From the NCBI RefSeq assembly GCF_021366795.1, contig NZ_JAHCPS010000006.1, positions 62,001-126,000 of the forward strand: DNA of 64,000 bases, written 5' to 3'. This DNA is from Macrococcoides caseolyticum. Lineage in GTDB: Bacteria > Bacillota > Bacilli > Staphylococcales > Staphylococcaceae. Position 1 is the stretch's first letter. The number at the start of each line of letters is the position of its first letter. The notes under the pieces were generated by a model that was given only the letters and a program-made list of their open reading frames with translations, did not search any database and had not been told where the DNA came from. Positions 29,901-39,051 of the stretch are shown here, piece after piece. Made by a program: the position numbers and the translations under genes.

Positions 29901-30612
29901 ATTTTTTTCTTAATTGATTAAACAACATTTTCTTTAGCTCTGACTTTTGGTTGTCGTCTGTAATGTGTGATGTTTCATAAATTTGCACAATGGTTGCTGG
30001 TTGTCCATTTAACACAATAATGCGATCTGACATTTCAATTGCTTCTTCAATACTATGCGTAATCATTAATACCGTTTTACCCGTTTCTTTAATCAACCCT
30101 CTCAACCAAACTTGCATATCCAAACGTGTGATTTCATCAAGTGCTGAAAACGGTTCATCGAGTAGTAATATTTTATGATTTGTATTTAATGCTCTTAAAA
30201 ACGACACACGCTGTTTCATGCCACCAGATAACTGATTAGGATAATGATTTTTTATATCAGTAAATCCAGCACGCTTCAGGAGCGTTGCACTCTGATCTTC
30301 TGCTTTTACACGACCTATTTCAGTAGAGAGTTGTATATTTTCTTCAACTGTTCGCCAAGGCATTAAAGAACTTGTTTGTGGCATGAATGACACATGCCCT
30401 GTTTTTTCTACTTTCACATTATCAATCAATACCTTACCAGATGTTTGTTTAAGCAATCCGCCAACAATATTCATTAATGTCGATTTACCTGATCCGCTCG
30501 GACCTAAAATGGTAATAATTTCATTTTCCAAAACATCCAGATTAATATTTGATAAAACAAGCTTGTCTCCAAACTGATGAGAAACATCTCGAATATTCAA
30601 AAGGTTATTCAT
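29899..30612 (-). CDS. thiZ: ABC transporter ATPase for thiamine precursor uptake (ThiZ)
   Basis: ATP-binding subunit of the ThiXYZ importer. The 237 residues have Walker A GPSGSGKSTL, a Q-loop (FMPQTSSLMPW), signature LSGGMKQRVSFLRAL, Walker B LLLDEPFSALDE and the switch His ITHSIEE; close in type to nitrate/taurine/HMP ATPases. It overlaps thiX by 8 bp and is the last gene of the riboswitch-controlled operon. Confidence 0.88.
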   Translation of the reverse strand: MNNLLNIRDVSHQFGDKLVLSNINLDVLENEIITILGPSGSGKSTLMNIVGGLLKQTSGKVLIDNVKVEKTGHVSFMPQTSSLMPWRTVEENIQLSTEIGRVKAEDQSATLLKRAGFTDIKNHYPNQLSGGMKQRVSFLRALNTNHKILLLDEPFSALDEITRLDMQVWLRGLIKETGKTVLMITHSIEEAIEMSDRIIVLNGQPATIVQIYETSHITDDNQKSELKKMLFNQLRKK

Positions 30613-31345
30613 GATTCCACCTCAATACAAAACGCTTGATTGCCTCAATAACCATATAAATCACAAGTGCAAAAATGATTATCCAGACAATAGCAACAAA
30701 TACCTGATCTACCTGAAATGCACGTTGGGCAAGTATCATAAATTTGCCGAGGCCAGCATCACTCCCAAGCCATTCAGAAATAATGGCACCCATCACCGAA
30801 TATGTCCCAGCAATCTTTAAACCATTAAATAAAAAGGGCATGCTATTAGGCCATTCTAGTTTCGTAAATAGTTCTAGTCGTGTGGCACCCATCATCTGCA
30901 TATATTTTTTTAAATCTTTATCGGTTTCGTTAAAACCCTCTAATAAACTTACCGTTATCGGAAAGAAGCAAACCAATGTAATTACAATCAGTTTAGGTAA
31001 TAATCCAAAACCAAACCAAATCACTAGTAGCGGTGCAATGACAATGACAGGCACATTTTGACTCATGATGAGCAATGGATAAATATAATCATTAAGAACC
31101 GGTAATAAGTGAAGAATAATGGCAAATAATATCCCACAAACAATTGAACAAACTAAACCAAGCAATACGAGTTGAATTGTCGGTAATAAATGAGGATAAT
31201 ACTCAGGAAAATCAAAAATAAATGATTGTGCTATCGCACTTGGCGCCGGTAAAGTATATGCATCTATCTGTAAAAACCTTACTAACACTTCCCACACTAT
31301 AAGTAAACCCATTAAAAATAACGTAAATTTAAGGCCTTTAATCAT
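30605..31345 (-). CDS. thiX: ABC transporter permease for thiamine precursor uptake (ThiX)
   Basis: A 246-residue permease with about six spans and the cytoplasmic EAA-type coupling loop (MQMMGATRLELFTKLEWPNSMP). It belongs to the SsuC/TauC/ThiX family. Translationally coupled at both ends: ATGA overlap with the gene before and 8-bp overlap with thiZ. The substrate (hydroxymethylpyrimidine or formyl-amino-pyrimidine) is inferred from the TPP riboswitch and ThiY. Confidence 0.87.
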   Translation of the reverse strand: MIKGLKFTLFLMGLLIVWEVLVRFLQIDAYTLPAPSAIAQSFIFDFPEYYPHLLPTIQLVLLGLVCSIVCGILFAIILHLLPVLNDYIYPLLIMSQNVPVIVIAPLLVIWFGFGLLPKLIVITLVCFFPITVSLLEGFNETDKDLKKYMQMMGATRLELFTKLEWPNSMPFLFNGLKIAGTYSVMGAIISEWLGSDAGLGKFMILAQRAFQVDQVFVAIVWIIIFALVIYMVIEAIKRFVLRWNHE

Positions 31346-31629
31346 CGATATTTCTCAACCAAGCCATCCATAGAAACAGATTCAGCATGATAAAATTTCA
31401 CTTGTGAAATGATCGATGGGCAGCCAAGTGCGCGCATGCGATGATTCATTTGTTCAATTAATGGTAGTAATTCATGCATATCACCTTCAATACTTGTTTC
31501 AAGTGGCGATACATAATATTTAAGTCCAGACTGTTCTATGACTTCAATCGCAGCATCAACATATGGGATTACATCTTGACCTGCAGGTGTTTTAGGTATA
31601 ATTTGAATACTCATTATTGTGTTCGCCAT
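31342..31629 (-). CDS. thiamine-binding protein, MTH1187/YkoF-like
   Basis: A 95-residue ferredoxin-fold protein of the family that contains MTH1187 and YkoF, several of which bind thiamine or HMP. Seen: MSIQIIPKTP, VIEQSGLKYYVSPLETSIEG and a C-terminal amphipathic helix. No signal peptide, so cytoplasmic. Embedded between thiY and thiX with one-base and four-base overlaps, which supports a role in the same transport or sensing step. Confidence 0.8.
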   Translation of the reverse strand: MANTIMSIQIIPKTPAGQDVIPYVDAAIEVIEQSGLKYYVSPLETSIEGDMHELLPLIEQMNHRMRALGCPSIISQVKFYHAESVSMDGLVEKYR

Positions 31630-32642
31630 TATTTTGCCTCCACAAATTCATTTGTAAATGCATCTTTTGCAACGAAATTATTTTTGATAATTTTATTATC
31701 TTTTAAATACTTTGCATAATTTGCCCATATCTTTTCATCCTGAATCCCCCATGACTTTGCATCATCTTGATATTTAGGAGATAGGTATTTTTGTGATGCA
31801 TAGACTAAGTCTTTTTGTTTTTTTAGTTCTGGTGCTGATTTAATTAAAATATCTGCACTCTCTTTTTCATGCTTAATCGCATACTCATAGCCTTCTTTAA
31901 CGGCTGTCATAAATGCTTTCGCTGTATCAGGATTTGATTTTAAATATTTCTCATTGGCAATGATGATAGGTGTATAATAATCTAAATTTTTATCATAATC
32001 CGTTAAATATTGCATGTTTACGTCAATATTTCGTGTTTTTGCTTCAATACCTGTCCAGCCATAATATACCCAGGCGAAGTCTATATTTTTCTTTGATGCA
32101 GAGAAGAAATCTGTATTCCCCATATTAATAATTTTCGCTTTATTGACATCTGCATTTTCTTTTTTCATCAACGTTTCAATAAATGCTTTTTCGATTGGTG
32201 CACCCCAGCCACCGTATGTTTTACCTTCATAATCTTTCGGTGATTTAATATTCTTTTCTTTTAAACTCATGAAACCACTCGTATTATGCTGAATAATTGC
32301 ACCAATTGATTTGATTGGCACACCTTCAGAACGAGATTGTGTCACTTGTTCCTGTGCGCTAATACCAAACTGAACATCTTTTTTATTCGCTGCGATGAGT
32401 TGGTCAGCTGTTACATCACCCGGCGTTTTAATTTCAACATCTAAACCGTGTTTCTTGAAGAAACCTTTGTCTTTAGCTACGTAAATCCCCGTGTGATTTG
32501 TATTCGGTGTCCAGTCTAACATCATCGTCACTTTTTCAGTTTTCTTAGCATCTGTTTTTTCAGTGTTTTCTTTTTTTACTTCATTATCACAACCTGCTAA
32601 TAATACTACAATACTCATACTCGCTAAAATACTTTTCTTCAT
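31629..32642 (-). CDS. thiY: HMP/thiamine-precursor binding lipoprotein (ThiY)
   Basis: Substrate-binding lipoprotein of the importer. The 337 residues start with a signal peptide and lipobox LLAGC, then the NMT1/THI5-like domain: VTMMLDWTPNTNHTGIYVA, FFKKHGLDVEIKTPGD and VQFGISAQEQVTQSRSEGVP. The WTPNTNH motif is typical of pyrimidine-precursor binders. The ATG at 32642 follows TTGGAGGAA. Transcription reaches it only past the TPP riboswitch terminator. Confidence 0.9.
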   Translation of the reverse strand: MKKSILASMSIVVLLAGCDNEVKKENTEKTDAKKTEKVTMMLDWTPNTNHTGIYVAKDKGFFKKHGLDVEIKTPGDVTADQLIAANKKDVQFGISAQEQVTQSRSEGVPIKSIGAIIQHNTSGFMSLKEKNIKSPKDYEGKTYGGWGAPIEKAFIETLMKKENADVNKAKIINMGNTDFFSASKKNIDFAWVYYGWTGIEAKTRNIDVNMQYLTDYDKNLDYYTPIIIANEKYLKSNPDTAKAFMTAVKEGYEYAIKHEKESADILIKSAPELKKQKDLVYASQKYLSPKYQDDAKSWGIQDEKIWANYAKYLKDNKIIKNNFVAKDAFTNEFVEAK

Positions 32643-32657
32643 ATCTATTTCCTCCAA

Positions 32658-32693
32658 TAAAAAAACACAACCTAAACAGAGTAAAGTTGTGTC
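32658..32693 (-). terminator. riboswitch-controlled terminator before thiY
   Basis: Minus-strand ACACAAC ... GTTGTGT stem followed by seven T, between the TPP aptamer and the thiY ribosome site. The left arm starts just after the aptamer's closing stem, so it is placed for transcription attenuation. Confidence 0.8.
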
Positions 32694-32701
32694 AAAAAGC
32701 G

Positions 32702-32785
32702 ACACTTCCCTACGCTAGTGTTACCTAGATCAGGTGAATAAGGGTTTAGGACAAAAGTCCAATCTCAGATTAACTCCCCTAGTGT
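32702..32785 (-). ncRNA. TPP (thi-box) riboswitch
   Basis: Read on the minus strand it has the thi-box core in order: AGGGGAGTT, CTGAGA, an optional P3 stem (GGACTTTTGTCC), ACCCTT, CACCTGATCTAGGTAACACTAG and CGTAGGGAAGTGT. The closing stem pairs ACACT with AGTGT. With the terminator downstream, TPP binding should switch the thiY-thiX-thiZ operon off. Confidence 0.95.
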
Positions 32786-32829
32786 TTTTTGTTATTTTAT
32801 TTTCTATATAAGTATAACAAACAAATGAA

Positions 32830-32860
32830 AGACATCGCAAAAAAATATTCTGCTATGTCT
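32830..32860 (-). terminator. korAB terminator
   Basis: AGACATAGC / GCGATGTCT stem after the korB stop; its A-rich loop gives a run of T on the minus strand. Moderate strength. Confidence 0.6.
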
Positions 32861-32865
32861 TCAAT

Positions 32866-33729
32866 TTATTTAAACTCTGCCATTAATGCTTCAAACTTCG
32901 ATTGATCCATTTCAATCGGTTCATTCGCTAATGATTTTGAGTATCCATTTAATTGTTCCGCATAACTTGGTGTGTCTAAATCCTGATAGATAATACCCGT
33001 TACTAATCCGTTATGTTCAACAACAGTATTTAATGCTTGTGTTCTGTTTTTATTATCATAGCCTTCGATATCATTTAATGACGTTAAGTTTTCTTTAAAC
33101 CATTCATACGTGTTCACTTTATTATAAGTCACACATGGTGAAAATACGTTTACAAATGCAAATCCTTTATGATGTATCGCTGCTTCAATAATTGCAGTGA
33201 GTTCCTTAATATCACTTGAGAAACTTTGTGCTACAAATGTTGCACCTGATGTAATTGCAAGTTCTAATGGTGATACATTTTTTTCAATTGACCCTTGAGG
33301 CGTTGTCTTCGTCACAAATCCATGCGCTGAACTTGGTGATGTTTGACCTTTCGTTAAACCATAAATTTGGTTATCCATTACGACATACGTTAAGTCAATA
33401 TTACGACGTATAGAGTGAATGGTATGTCCCATACCGATGGCGTAACCATCACCGTCACCACCTGAAGCAATGACTGTAAGTTCCTGGTTAGCCATTTTCA
33501 CACCTTGTGCCATTGGTAGAGCACGACCGTGAATTGAGTGGACACCATATGAATTAATATAACCTGATAAACGACCAGAACATCCAATACCTGTAATGAC
33601 TGCTAATTCTTCTGGTTCTAATCCTACATTAGCACATGCTTTTTGAATCGCTGCTTGTACTGAGAAGTCACCACATCCTGGACACCAGTTTGGTTTTACA
33701 TTATTTCTGAAATCTTTAAATGTTGCCAT
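32866..33729 (-). CDS. korB: 2-oxoacid:ferredoxin oxidoreductase, beta subunit
   Basis: TPP- and 4Fe-4S-containing subunit of the enzyme that decarboxylates 2-oxoglutarate (or pyruvate) to the acyl-CoA and reduces ferredoxin. The 287 residues have cluster cysteines in NWCPGCGDFSVQ, GIGCSG and SPCVTYN, and the TPP-binding GDGDGYAIGMGH ... MDNQIYGLTKGQ. Its ATG is directly preceded by the korA stop (TAAATG). The 2-oxoglutarate preference is taken from the usual annotation of this pair in staphylococci. Confidence 0.94.
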   Translation of the reverse strand: MATFKDFRNNVKPNWCPGCGDFSVQAAIQKACANVGLEPEELAVITGIGCSGRLSGYINSYGVHSIHGRALPMAQGVKMANQELTVIASGGDGDGYAIGMGHTIHSIRRNIDLTYVVMDNQIYGLTKGQTSPSSAHGFVTKTTPQGSIEKNVSPLELAITSGATFVAQSFSSDIKELTAIIEAAIHHKGFAFVNVFSPCVTYNKVNTYEWFKENLTSLNDIEGYDNKNRTQALNTVVEHNGLVTGIIYQDLDTPSYAEQLNGYSKSLANEPIEMDQSKFEALMAEFK

Positions 33730-35463
33730 TTAGATGCGCTCCTTTACTTCAATGACTTCATTGATTTTTACTTCAATTTCCTTTGGTAAGAATGGTGTGC
33801 CATCATATTTTGTTAAGTTCGTAATCTTACCTTGGTGCATTGTGTTCATTTTAATAATGCTTGATAATTGTCCTGCATAGTTGTGTTCTGCGACAATAAC
33901 TTTATTCGCCTTATTGATTGCGTTCTGAACTTCCTCAGTCGGGAATGGATGTAATTGTCTGATGTGCAAATGATTGACACGACCATCGATACGCTCAATG
34001 GCTTCATCTATCGCGCCATAAGTTGATAAGTAACCGATGACTAATACATCAGCCTCTTCATGATTTTCTTTGTAATCTACAGGCTCAGAAATTTTCAACT
34101 GTTCAATTTTACGCATACGTTTTTCCATTTGTTTTGCACGGTTCACTGGGCTTTCTGAAGGTTTTCCTTCTTCCGTATGCTCAACACCTGTTACATGGTG
34201 AATACCATTTTTAACGCCAGGAATAACACGCGGTGATATACCACTTTCAGTCACTTCATAACGCTTGAAGTATGATTTATCTTCACGTTCCGCTATTTCA
34301 GTGATTAAGTTACCACGGTCAATTTTGATTCTATTAAAGTCTAAATTAGGTACTGTATGTTTACCCATTGAAAGTTGTAAGTCACTAAGTAAAATAACTG
34401 GACATTGGTACTGTTCAGCTAAATTAAAGGCTTCCGCTGTTAAATAAAAGGCATCTTCAGCTGTTGTAGGTGCTAATACAATCTTCGGAATATCGCCATG
34501 TGTGCCGTAAATCATCTGCATTAAATCTGATTGCTCTTGTTTCGTTGGTAAACCTGTTGATGGACCACCACGCATCGTGTTAATCACAACAAAAGGTTGC
34601 TCTGTCATACCACTTAATCCGATTGCTTCCATCATTAATGAAAGACCAGGTCCTGCTGAAGCAGTAAACGAACGCACACCCCCATAGTTCACACCAATTG
34701 CCATAACAGCTGCTGCAATTTCATCTTCAGTTTGAATGACTGTCCCACCGAAGTCTGGTAATTTATCAATCATGTATTCCATAATTTCACTCGCTGGCGT
34801 TATCGGATACGCTGCCATAAAGCGCGCACCACCCGTTAAAGCGCCTAGTGATATCGCATCGTTACCAATCATAAACAGGTGTCCTTCTTCTGTAGAAGGA
34901 TTTAACGTAAATGTATGAAAATCTTCTTGTTCCATTAGATCAAAGCCCGCATGTAATGCTTGCTTATTTAATGCACAGATTTTTTCACCTTTTTTCCCGA
35001 AAATATCATCGACTAATACTTCAAAATGCTTTAAATCCACACCAATTAAGCTCGCACTTGCGCCAATGGCTACCATGTTTTTCATTAAAGCAGTACCTAA
35101 TTCTTTAGCAATTTCAGTAAATGCCATCGGTACGAATTTACCTTCGTAATCTTCTGGTTTCTCAGGATCAAATTTAGCGTCTGCTAAAATAATCCCAGAA
35201 GCATTCATTTCATGATAATTGACATCAATTGTCTCCTGGTCAAACGCTACTAAGATATCTAAATCATCACTGATTGAATGCACTCTTGTTGTTGAGACAC
35301 GAATTTTATTGTTGGTATGTCCACCTTTAATACGACTAGAGAAATGTCTGTATCCATATAAATAATAGCCCAGACGGTTTAAGGCTGTTGAAAACATTTC
35401 ACCAGTACTTTCAATACCCTCACCTTGCTGACCGCCGACTTTCCATGAAATTTGAGATTTCAT
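33730..35463 (-). CDS. korA: 2-oxoacid:ferredoxin oxidoreductase, fused gamma-alpha subunit
   Basis: A 577-residue fusion: the N-terminal gamma domain (residues about 1-180; VGGQQGEGIESTGEM, YRHFSSRIKGGH) and the alpha pyrimidine-binding domain with GNDAISLGALTGGARFMAAYPITPASE, TASAGPGLSLMMEA and GGPSTGLPTKQEQSDL, closed by a transketolase C-domain. The ATG at 35463 follows AGGAGGG. It precedes korB without a gap. The fusion is the normal form in Gram-positive bacteria. Confidence 0.94.
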   Translation of the reverse strand: MKSQISWKVGGQQGEGIESTGEMFSTALNRLGYYLYGYRHFSSRIKGGHTNNKIRVSTTRVHSISDDLDILVAFDQETIDVNYHEMNASGIILADAKFDPEKPEDYEGKFVPMAFTEIAKELGTALMKNMVAIGASASLIGVDLKHFEVLVDDIFGKKGEKICALNKQALHAGFDLMEQEDFHTFTLNPSTEEGHLFMIGNDAISLGALTGGARFMAAYPITPASEIMEYMIDKLPDFGGTVIQTEDEIAAAVMAIGVNYGGVRSFTASAGPGLSLMMEAIGLSGMTEQPFVVINTMRGGPSTGLPTKQEQSDLMQMIYGTHGDIPKIVLAPTTAEDAFYLTAEAFNLAEQYQCPVILLSDLQLSMGKHTVPNLDFNRIKIDRGNLITEIAEREDKSYFKRYEVTESGISPRVIPGVKNGIHHVTGVEHTEEGKPSESPVNRAKQMEKRMRKIEQLKISEPVDYKENHEEADVLVIGYLSTYGAIDEAIERIDGRVNHLHIRQLHPFPTEEVQNAINKANKVIVAEHNYAGQLSSIIKMNTMHQGKITNLTKYDGTPFLPKEIEVKINEVIEVKERI

Positions 35464-35506
35464 ATGTACCCTCCTACTTTTAATCACTTACTCTACTATA
35501 ACAAAG

Positions 35507-35536
35507 AACCACCTGTCTTTACATAGACAAGTAGTT
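35507..35536 (-). terminator. ymdB terminator
   Basis: Minus-strand AACTACTTGTCT / AGACAGGTGGTT (two G-U pairs in RNA) then CTTTGTT. It separates ymdB from korA. Confidence 0.65.
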
Positions 35537-35569
35537 CGAAACTAAAAAATCAGTCGAATGGCCGATACG

Positions 35570-36361
35570 TTATTTTAATGGATGATCTTCATTAATTAAT
35601 ATTCGTTCTATTTTCTTCGTTGTGCCGTCTGTTTTTAATTCTACAAAGACACCACTTAACACGCCACGACCTTTATCTGGTACTACATGTTTCACTGGCA
35701 TTGATGTTAGGAAACGATGAATGACTTCATCTTTATTGATACCTAATATTCCATCATAATAGCCTGTCATACCGACATCCGTAATAAAGCCAGTGCCTTT
35801 ATTTAAGATACGATTATCACTTGTCTGGATATGCGTATGCGTCCCTACCACGACACTCGCTCGACCGTCTGCATAATAACCAAACGCACCCTTTTCACTC
35901 GTCGTTTCTGCATGAAAGTCTACAAAGATGTAATCTGTTTCGCGTTTGGCGATTTCATACAACGCATCAAACTTTTTAAATGGACAATCAATTTGTTGCA
36001 TAAACGCACGACCTTGCATATTAATCACTGCAATTTTCTTATCGTTAAATTTGATGATTTGCATGCCTTTACCTGGATTGTCATCGGGATAATTAGCAGG
36101 ACGAATCATCTTCACATCACTATCCAGTAATTCATAGCTATCACGCTGACCGTATGTATGGTTTCCGAGTGTTACACAATCCACACCGAGCGTCATCATT
36201 TCTTTATAAATTTTCTCAGTAATCCCACGACCGTGTGCCGCATTCTCACCGTTAACAATCGTAATATTCGGGCCATATTTCTTCTTCAGTTGCGGTAAAT
36301 ATTCAGCGAGCATTTCTCTACCGATTGAACCTACAACATCACCTATAAATAATATTCTCAT
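35570..36361 (-). CDS. ymdB: YmdB family metallophosphoesterase
   Basis: Dinuclear-metal phosphodiesterase active on 2',3'-cNMPs (and cAMP) in B. subtilis, where it affects RNase Y activity and biofilm decisions. The 263 residues start MRILFIGDVVGSIGRE with the metal Asp, then NGENAAHGRGI, LGNHTYGQ, FVDFHAETTSEK and GTHTHIQTSD, giving all metal ligands. Its ATG overlaps the stop of the gene before by four bases (ATGA). It lies downstream of rny, matching the functional link. Confidence 0.95.
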   Translation of the reverse strand: MRILFIGDVVGSIGREMLAEYLPQLKKKYGPNITIVNGENAAHGRGITEKIYKEMMTLGVDCVTLGNHTYGQRDSYELLDSDVKMIRPANYPDDNPGKGMQIIKFNDKKIAVINMQGRAFMQQIDCPFKKFDALYEIAKRETDYIFVDFHAETTSEKGAFGYYADGRASVVVGTHTHIQTSDNRILNKGTGFITDVGMTGYYDGILGINKDEVIHRFLTSMPVKHVVPDKGRGVLSGVFVELKTDGTTKKIERILINEDHPLK

Positions 36362-37131
36362 CTGTGCCTCATTCTTTCTTCACGTGTCATTTTTACTCTC
36401 AAGTAACATATATAACATAAAAACAATCCAAGAATCAATGTAAGCAATGGATAAAATATAAAAAGATTAAAAAAATAATGATTCATATGCTGTTTAGGTA
36501 AAGTTTCAAAACCTACTAAGTTGAGTCGGTTGTTCCAAGCACCGTCTAAGTCTATTTTTTCTAAAGTTGTCTTACCAATTAGATTATCCCTATGACTTCG
36601 CATCCCAATATATTGAATTTCTTCTTTATGCTGTGCCATGACCATCAATAATGTTTCACCAGTTGCGATTTTCTTTTCATAAATTACACGCGTATTTATA
36701 TAATGATTATTTAATTGTTTTTGTGTCCTAATATCAACATTGACCTTCTTTTTATTAATAATGATTGTCTTTACACGTTTATCTTGAATATCTTCAATAA
36801 GCTGAACTATCTGATCACCAATTTGATAAGAACGCGTATACGTTGCACTTTTTTTCATTAACCGGTTGTAATCAACGTTTTTGTGCGCAACAATTTCTTT
36901 TCCTTTCGCATCTTTAAAAATATGTTCAACTGTTATCATGTCTACATTAATATTGTCATTAGCAATGACTGCTCTTATATTATTTTTATCAATTGACAGT
37001 TCTGTTAATAATCGTTCTTTACTCGCTATTTGTCGGTTGTTATGTAATTGATAAGCTTCAAGTAACGGTAAAAGTGATAAAAGGATAAGTATCGCTGCGA
37101 CCCCTAAATAAATCTTAACTCGTTTTTCCAA
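36358..37131 (-). CDS. unrecognised two-span membrane protein between rny and ymdB
   Basis: A 257-residue protein I cannot assign. One hydrophobic span near the N-terminus (IYLGVAAILILLSLLPLL, residues about 7-24) and one near the C-terminus (FFNLFIFYPLLTLILGLFLC, about 220-240) enclose about 190 hydrophilic residues rich in Lys, Ile and Asp, probably outside the cell, with a basic cytoplasmic tail TREERMRHR. No lipobox, no enzyme motif. It is coupled to ymdB by an ATGA overlap, and staphylococci do not have a gene here as far as I know. It could be a membrane partner of the RNase Y/YmdB pair, but only position supports that. Confidence 0.7.
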   Translation of the reverse strand: MEKRVKIYLGVAAILILLSLLPLLEAYQLHNNRQIASKERLLTELSIDKNNIRAVIANDNINVDMITVEHIFKDAKGKEIVAHKNVDYNRLMKKSATYTRSYQIGDQIVQLIEDIQDKRVKTIIINKKKVNVDIRTQKQLNNHYINTRVIYEKKIATGETLLMVMAQHKEEIQYIGMRSHRDNLIGKTTLEKIDLDGAWNNRLNLVGFETLPKQHMNHYFFNLFIFYPLLTLILGLFLCYICYLRVKMTREERMRHR

Positions 37132-37209
37132 GCCATCCCCTCATTTACTTAATTGTTATATATATTTTAGCACGATATCCCAATTTCATGTATGCTTCCA
37201 TAAAAAATA

Positions 37210-37248
37210 AAAACAACCCTCAAAGCCTTATGGCTCTGAGGGTTGTTT
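37210..37248 (-). terminator. rny terminator
   Basis: Perfect AAACAACCCTCA / TGAGGGTTGTTT outer stem with a second inner stem (AGAGCC/GGCTTT), followed by TTATTTTTTA on the minus strand. Very strong. It also means the unknown gene and ymdB need their own promoter or read-through. Confidence 0.9.
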
Positions 37249-37260
37249 GGTTAACTGCTA

Positions 37261-38820
37261 TTATTTCGCGTATTCTATTGCACGCATTTCTCGGACGACT
37301 GTTACTTTAATATGACCAGGATATTGTAATTCTTCTTCAATTTGATTTTTAATATCTCTTGCAATTCGATGTGCTTTTAAATCATCCACATCTTCAGGTG
37401 AAACGATAATGCGAATTTCACGGCCTGCTTGAATTGCAAATGATTTTTCTACGCCATCATAACTTTCAGAAATTTCTTCCAATCGTTCAAGACGTCTCAC
37501 ATAGTTTTCAAGCGTTTCACGTCGCGCACCAGGCCTTGCTGCACTTAACGCATCAGCTGCTGCCACGAGTATTGAAATGACACTATTGGGTTCAATATCT
37601 CCATGATGAGAATGGATGGCATTAATCACAATAGGATGCTCACGGTATTTCTTCGCTAAATCTACACCTATTTCAACGTGTGAACCTTCAACTTCATGGT
37701 CGATTGCTTTACCAATATCATGTAATAGTCCTGCACGTTTTGCAAGTGTCACATCTTCACCAAGTTCAGCTGCAAGCATGCCTGATAAATGTGCGACTTC
37801 AATCGAGTGTTTTAATACATTTTGACCATAGCTTGTACGGAACTTCATTCGGCCTAAGATTTTCACTAAATCAGGATGTAAATTATGAATACCAAGTTCA
37901 AATGTTGCTGCTTCACCTGCTTCGCGTATAATTTCATCCACAGATTTACGCGCTTTTTCAACCATTTCTTCAATACGTCCAGGATGAATTCTTCCATCTG
38001 AAACTAATGCTTCTAGTGCTGTTTTTGCAATTTCTCGTCTGATTGGGTCGAATCCTGATAAAATAACCGCTTCAGGCGTATCATCAATAATTAAATCAAT
38101 ACCTGTTAACGTCTCTAAAGTACGAATATTTCGGCCTTCACGACCAATAATTCTACCTTTCATTTCATCATTTGGAAGGTTAATTACAGATACTGTTGAT
38201 TCTGAAGTATGTTCAGCAGCTAAACGTTGTACAGTTGTTGCAAGTACCATTTTGGCCTTTTTATCAACTTGCGCTTTTGCCTCTTGTTCTTTTTCTTTAA
38301 CCATAACTGCAATGTCATGTGTTAATTCTTCTTCAACTTGATCAATAATTTCCTGTTTCGCTTCTTCTTGCGTCAGTCCGGAGATGCGTGTTAATTCTTG
38401 TTCATGTTTTACTATAATGTCTTGCACACTTTGCTCTAACGCATCTACATGTTGTTGTTTTTCTTCAATTTTAGACTCTTTTTGTTCTAAAAGTTCATCC
38501 TTTTTATCTAAAAGTTCACTTTTACGATCTAAGTTTTCTTCTTTTTGAAGAAGTCTTGCTTCTTGTCTTGCAAGGTCTGAACGACGTTCTTTAAATTCTG
38601 CTTCTAAACGGTCACTTCTTACTTGATTTTCTTCTTTTGCTTCAAGTAATTTTTCCTTTTTAAGACTTTCAGCTTCTTTATTTGCTTCACTAATGATATG
38701 TTCAGCGGTCGTACGTGCCTGATTCTGCTGATTAGTCAAGCTATTCTTTGCCAGTATGTAACCTACACCAACACCTAGAATTATTCCAAGCAAAATGAAT
38801 AAGAGGCTTAATAGTTCCAC
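37261..38820 (-). CDS. rny: ribonuclease Y
   Basis: Membrane-anchored endoribonuclease that starts decay of many mRNAs. The 519 residues have an N-terminal span (residues about 3-24), a long coiled coil (about 30-200, rich in E, K, Q and L), a KH domain ([17 protein letters not shown]) and the HD domain with [17 protein letters not shown] and AIHSHHGD. The start is a GTG at 38820, seven bases after AAGGAGG; an overlapping ATG is out of frame. Confidence 0.97.
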   Translation of the reverse strand: MELLSLLFILLGIILGVGVGYILAKNSLTNQQNQARTTAEHIISEANKEAESLKKEKLLEAKEENQVRSDRLEAEFKERRSDLARQEARLLQKEENLDRKSELLDKKDELLEQKESKIEEKQQHVDALEQSVQDIIVKHEQELTRISGLTQEEAKQEIIDQVEEELTHDIAVMVKEKEQEAKAQVDKKAKMVLATTVQRLAAEHTSESTVSVINLPNDEMKGRIIGREGRNIRTLETLTGIDLIIDDTPEAVILSGFDPIRREIAKTALEALVSDGRIHPGRIEEMVEKARKSVDEIIREAGEAATFELGIHNLHPDLVKILGRMKFRTSYGQNVLKHSIEVAHLSGMLAAELGEDVTLAKRAGLLHDIGKAIDHEVEGSHVEIGVDLAKKYREHPIVINAIHSHHGDIEPNSVISILVAAADALSAARPGARRETLENYVRRLERLEEISESYDGVEKSFAIQAGREIRIIVSPEDVDDLKAHRIARDIKNQIEEELQYPGHIKVTVVREMRAIEYAK

Positions 38821-38914
38821 ATAAACACCTCCTTATTTGCTTTTTTTCATCTAGTTCATTTCTAAATCGATTGTATAGAAATAAATCGTCAATATATATT
38901 TCATATACAAATTA

Positions 38915-38944
38915 ATTGTACGTTTTATAAGTAAAGTGTGTCAA
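38915..38944 (-). promoter_or_regulatory. rny promoter
   Basis: Minus-strand TTGACA (38939-38944), 18 bp, TACAAT (38915-38920), about 95 bp before the GTG start. Confidence 0.7.
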
Positions 38945-38995
38945 GGTAAGTCGTGAATTATTTAACGTATATTTAACTCATTGTTGAAAAATTAC

Positions 38996-39043
38996 AAAAA
39001 TCCGAATGATATGTCATTTTATTTCATGACATATCATTCGGAT
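38996..39043 (-). terminator. recA terminator
   Basis: Perfect 18-bp arms (ATCCGAATGATATGTCAT and its complement) with an eight-base loop, then TTTTTG on the minus strand. Confidence 0.9.
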
Positions 39044-39051
39044 AGAAAATT

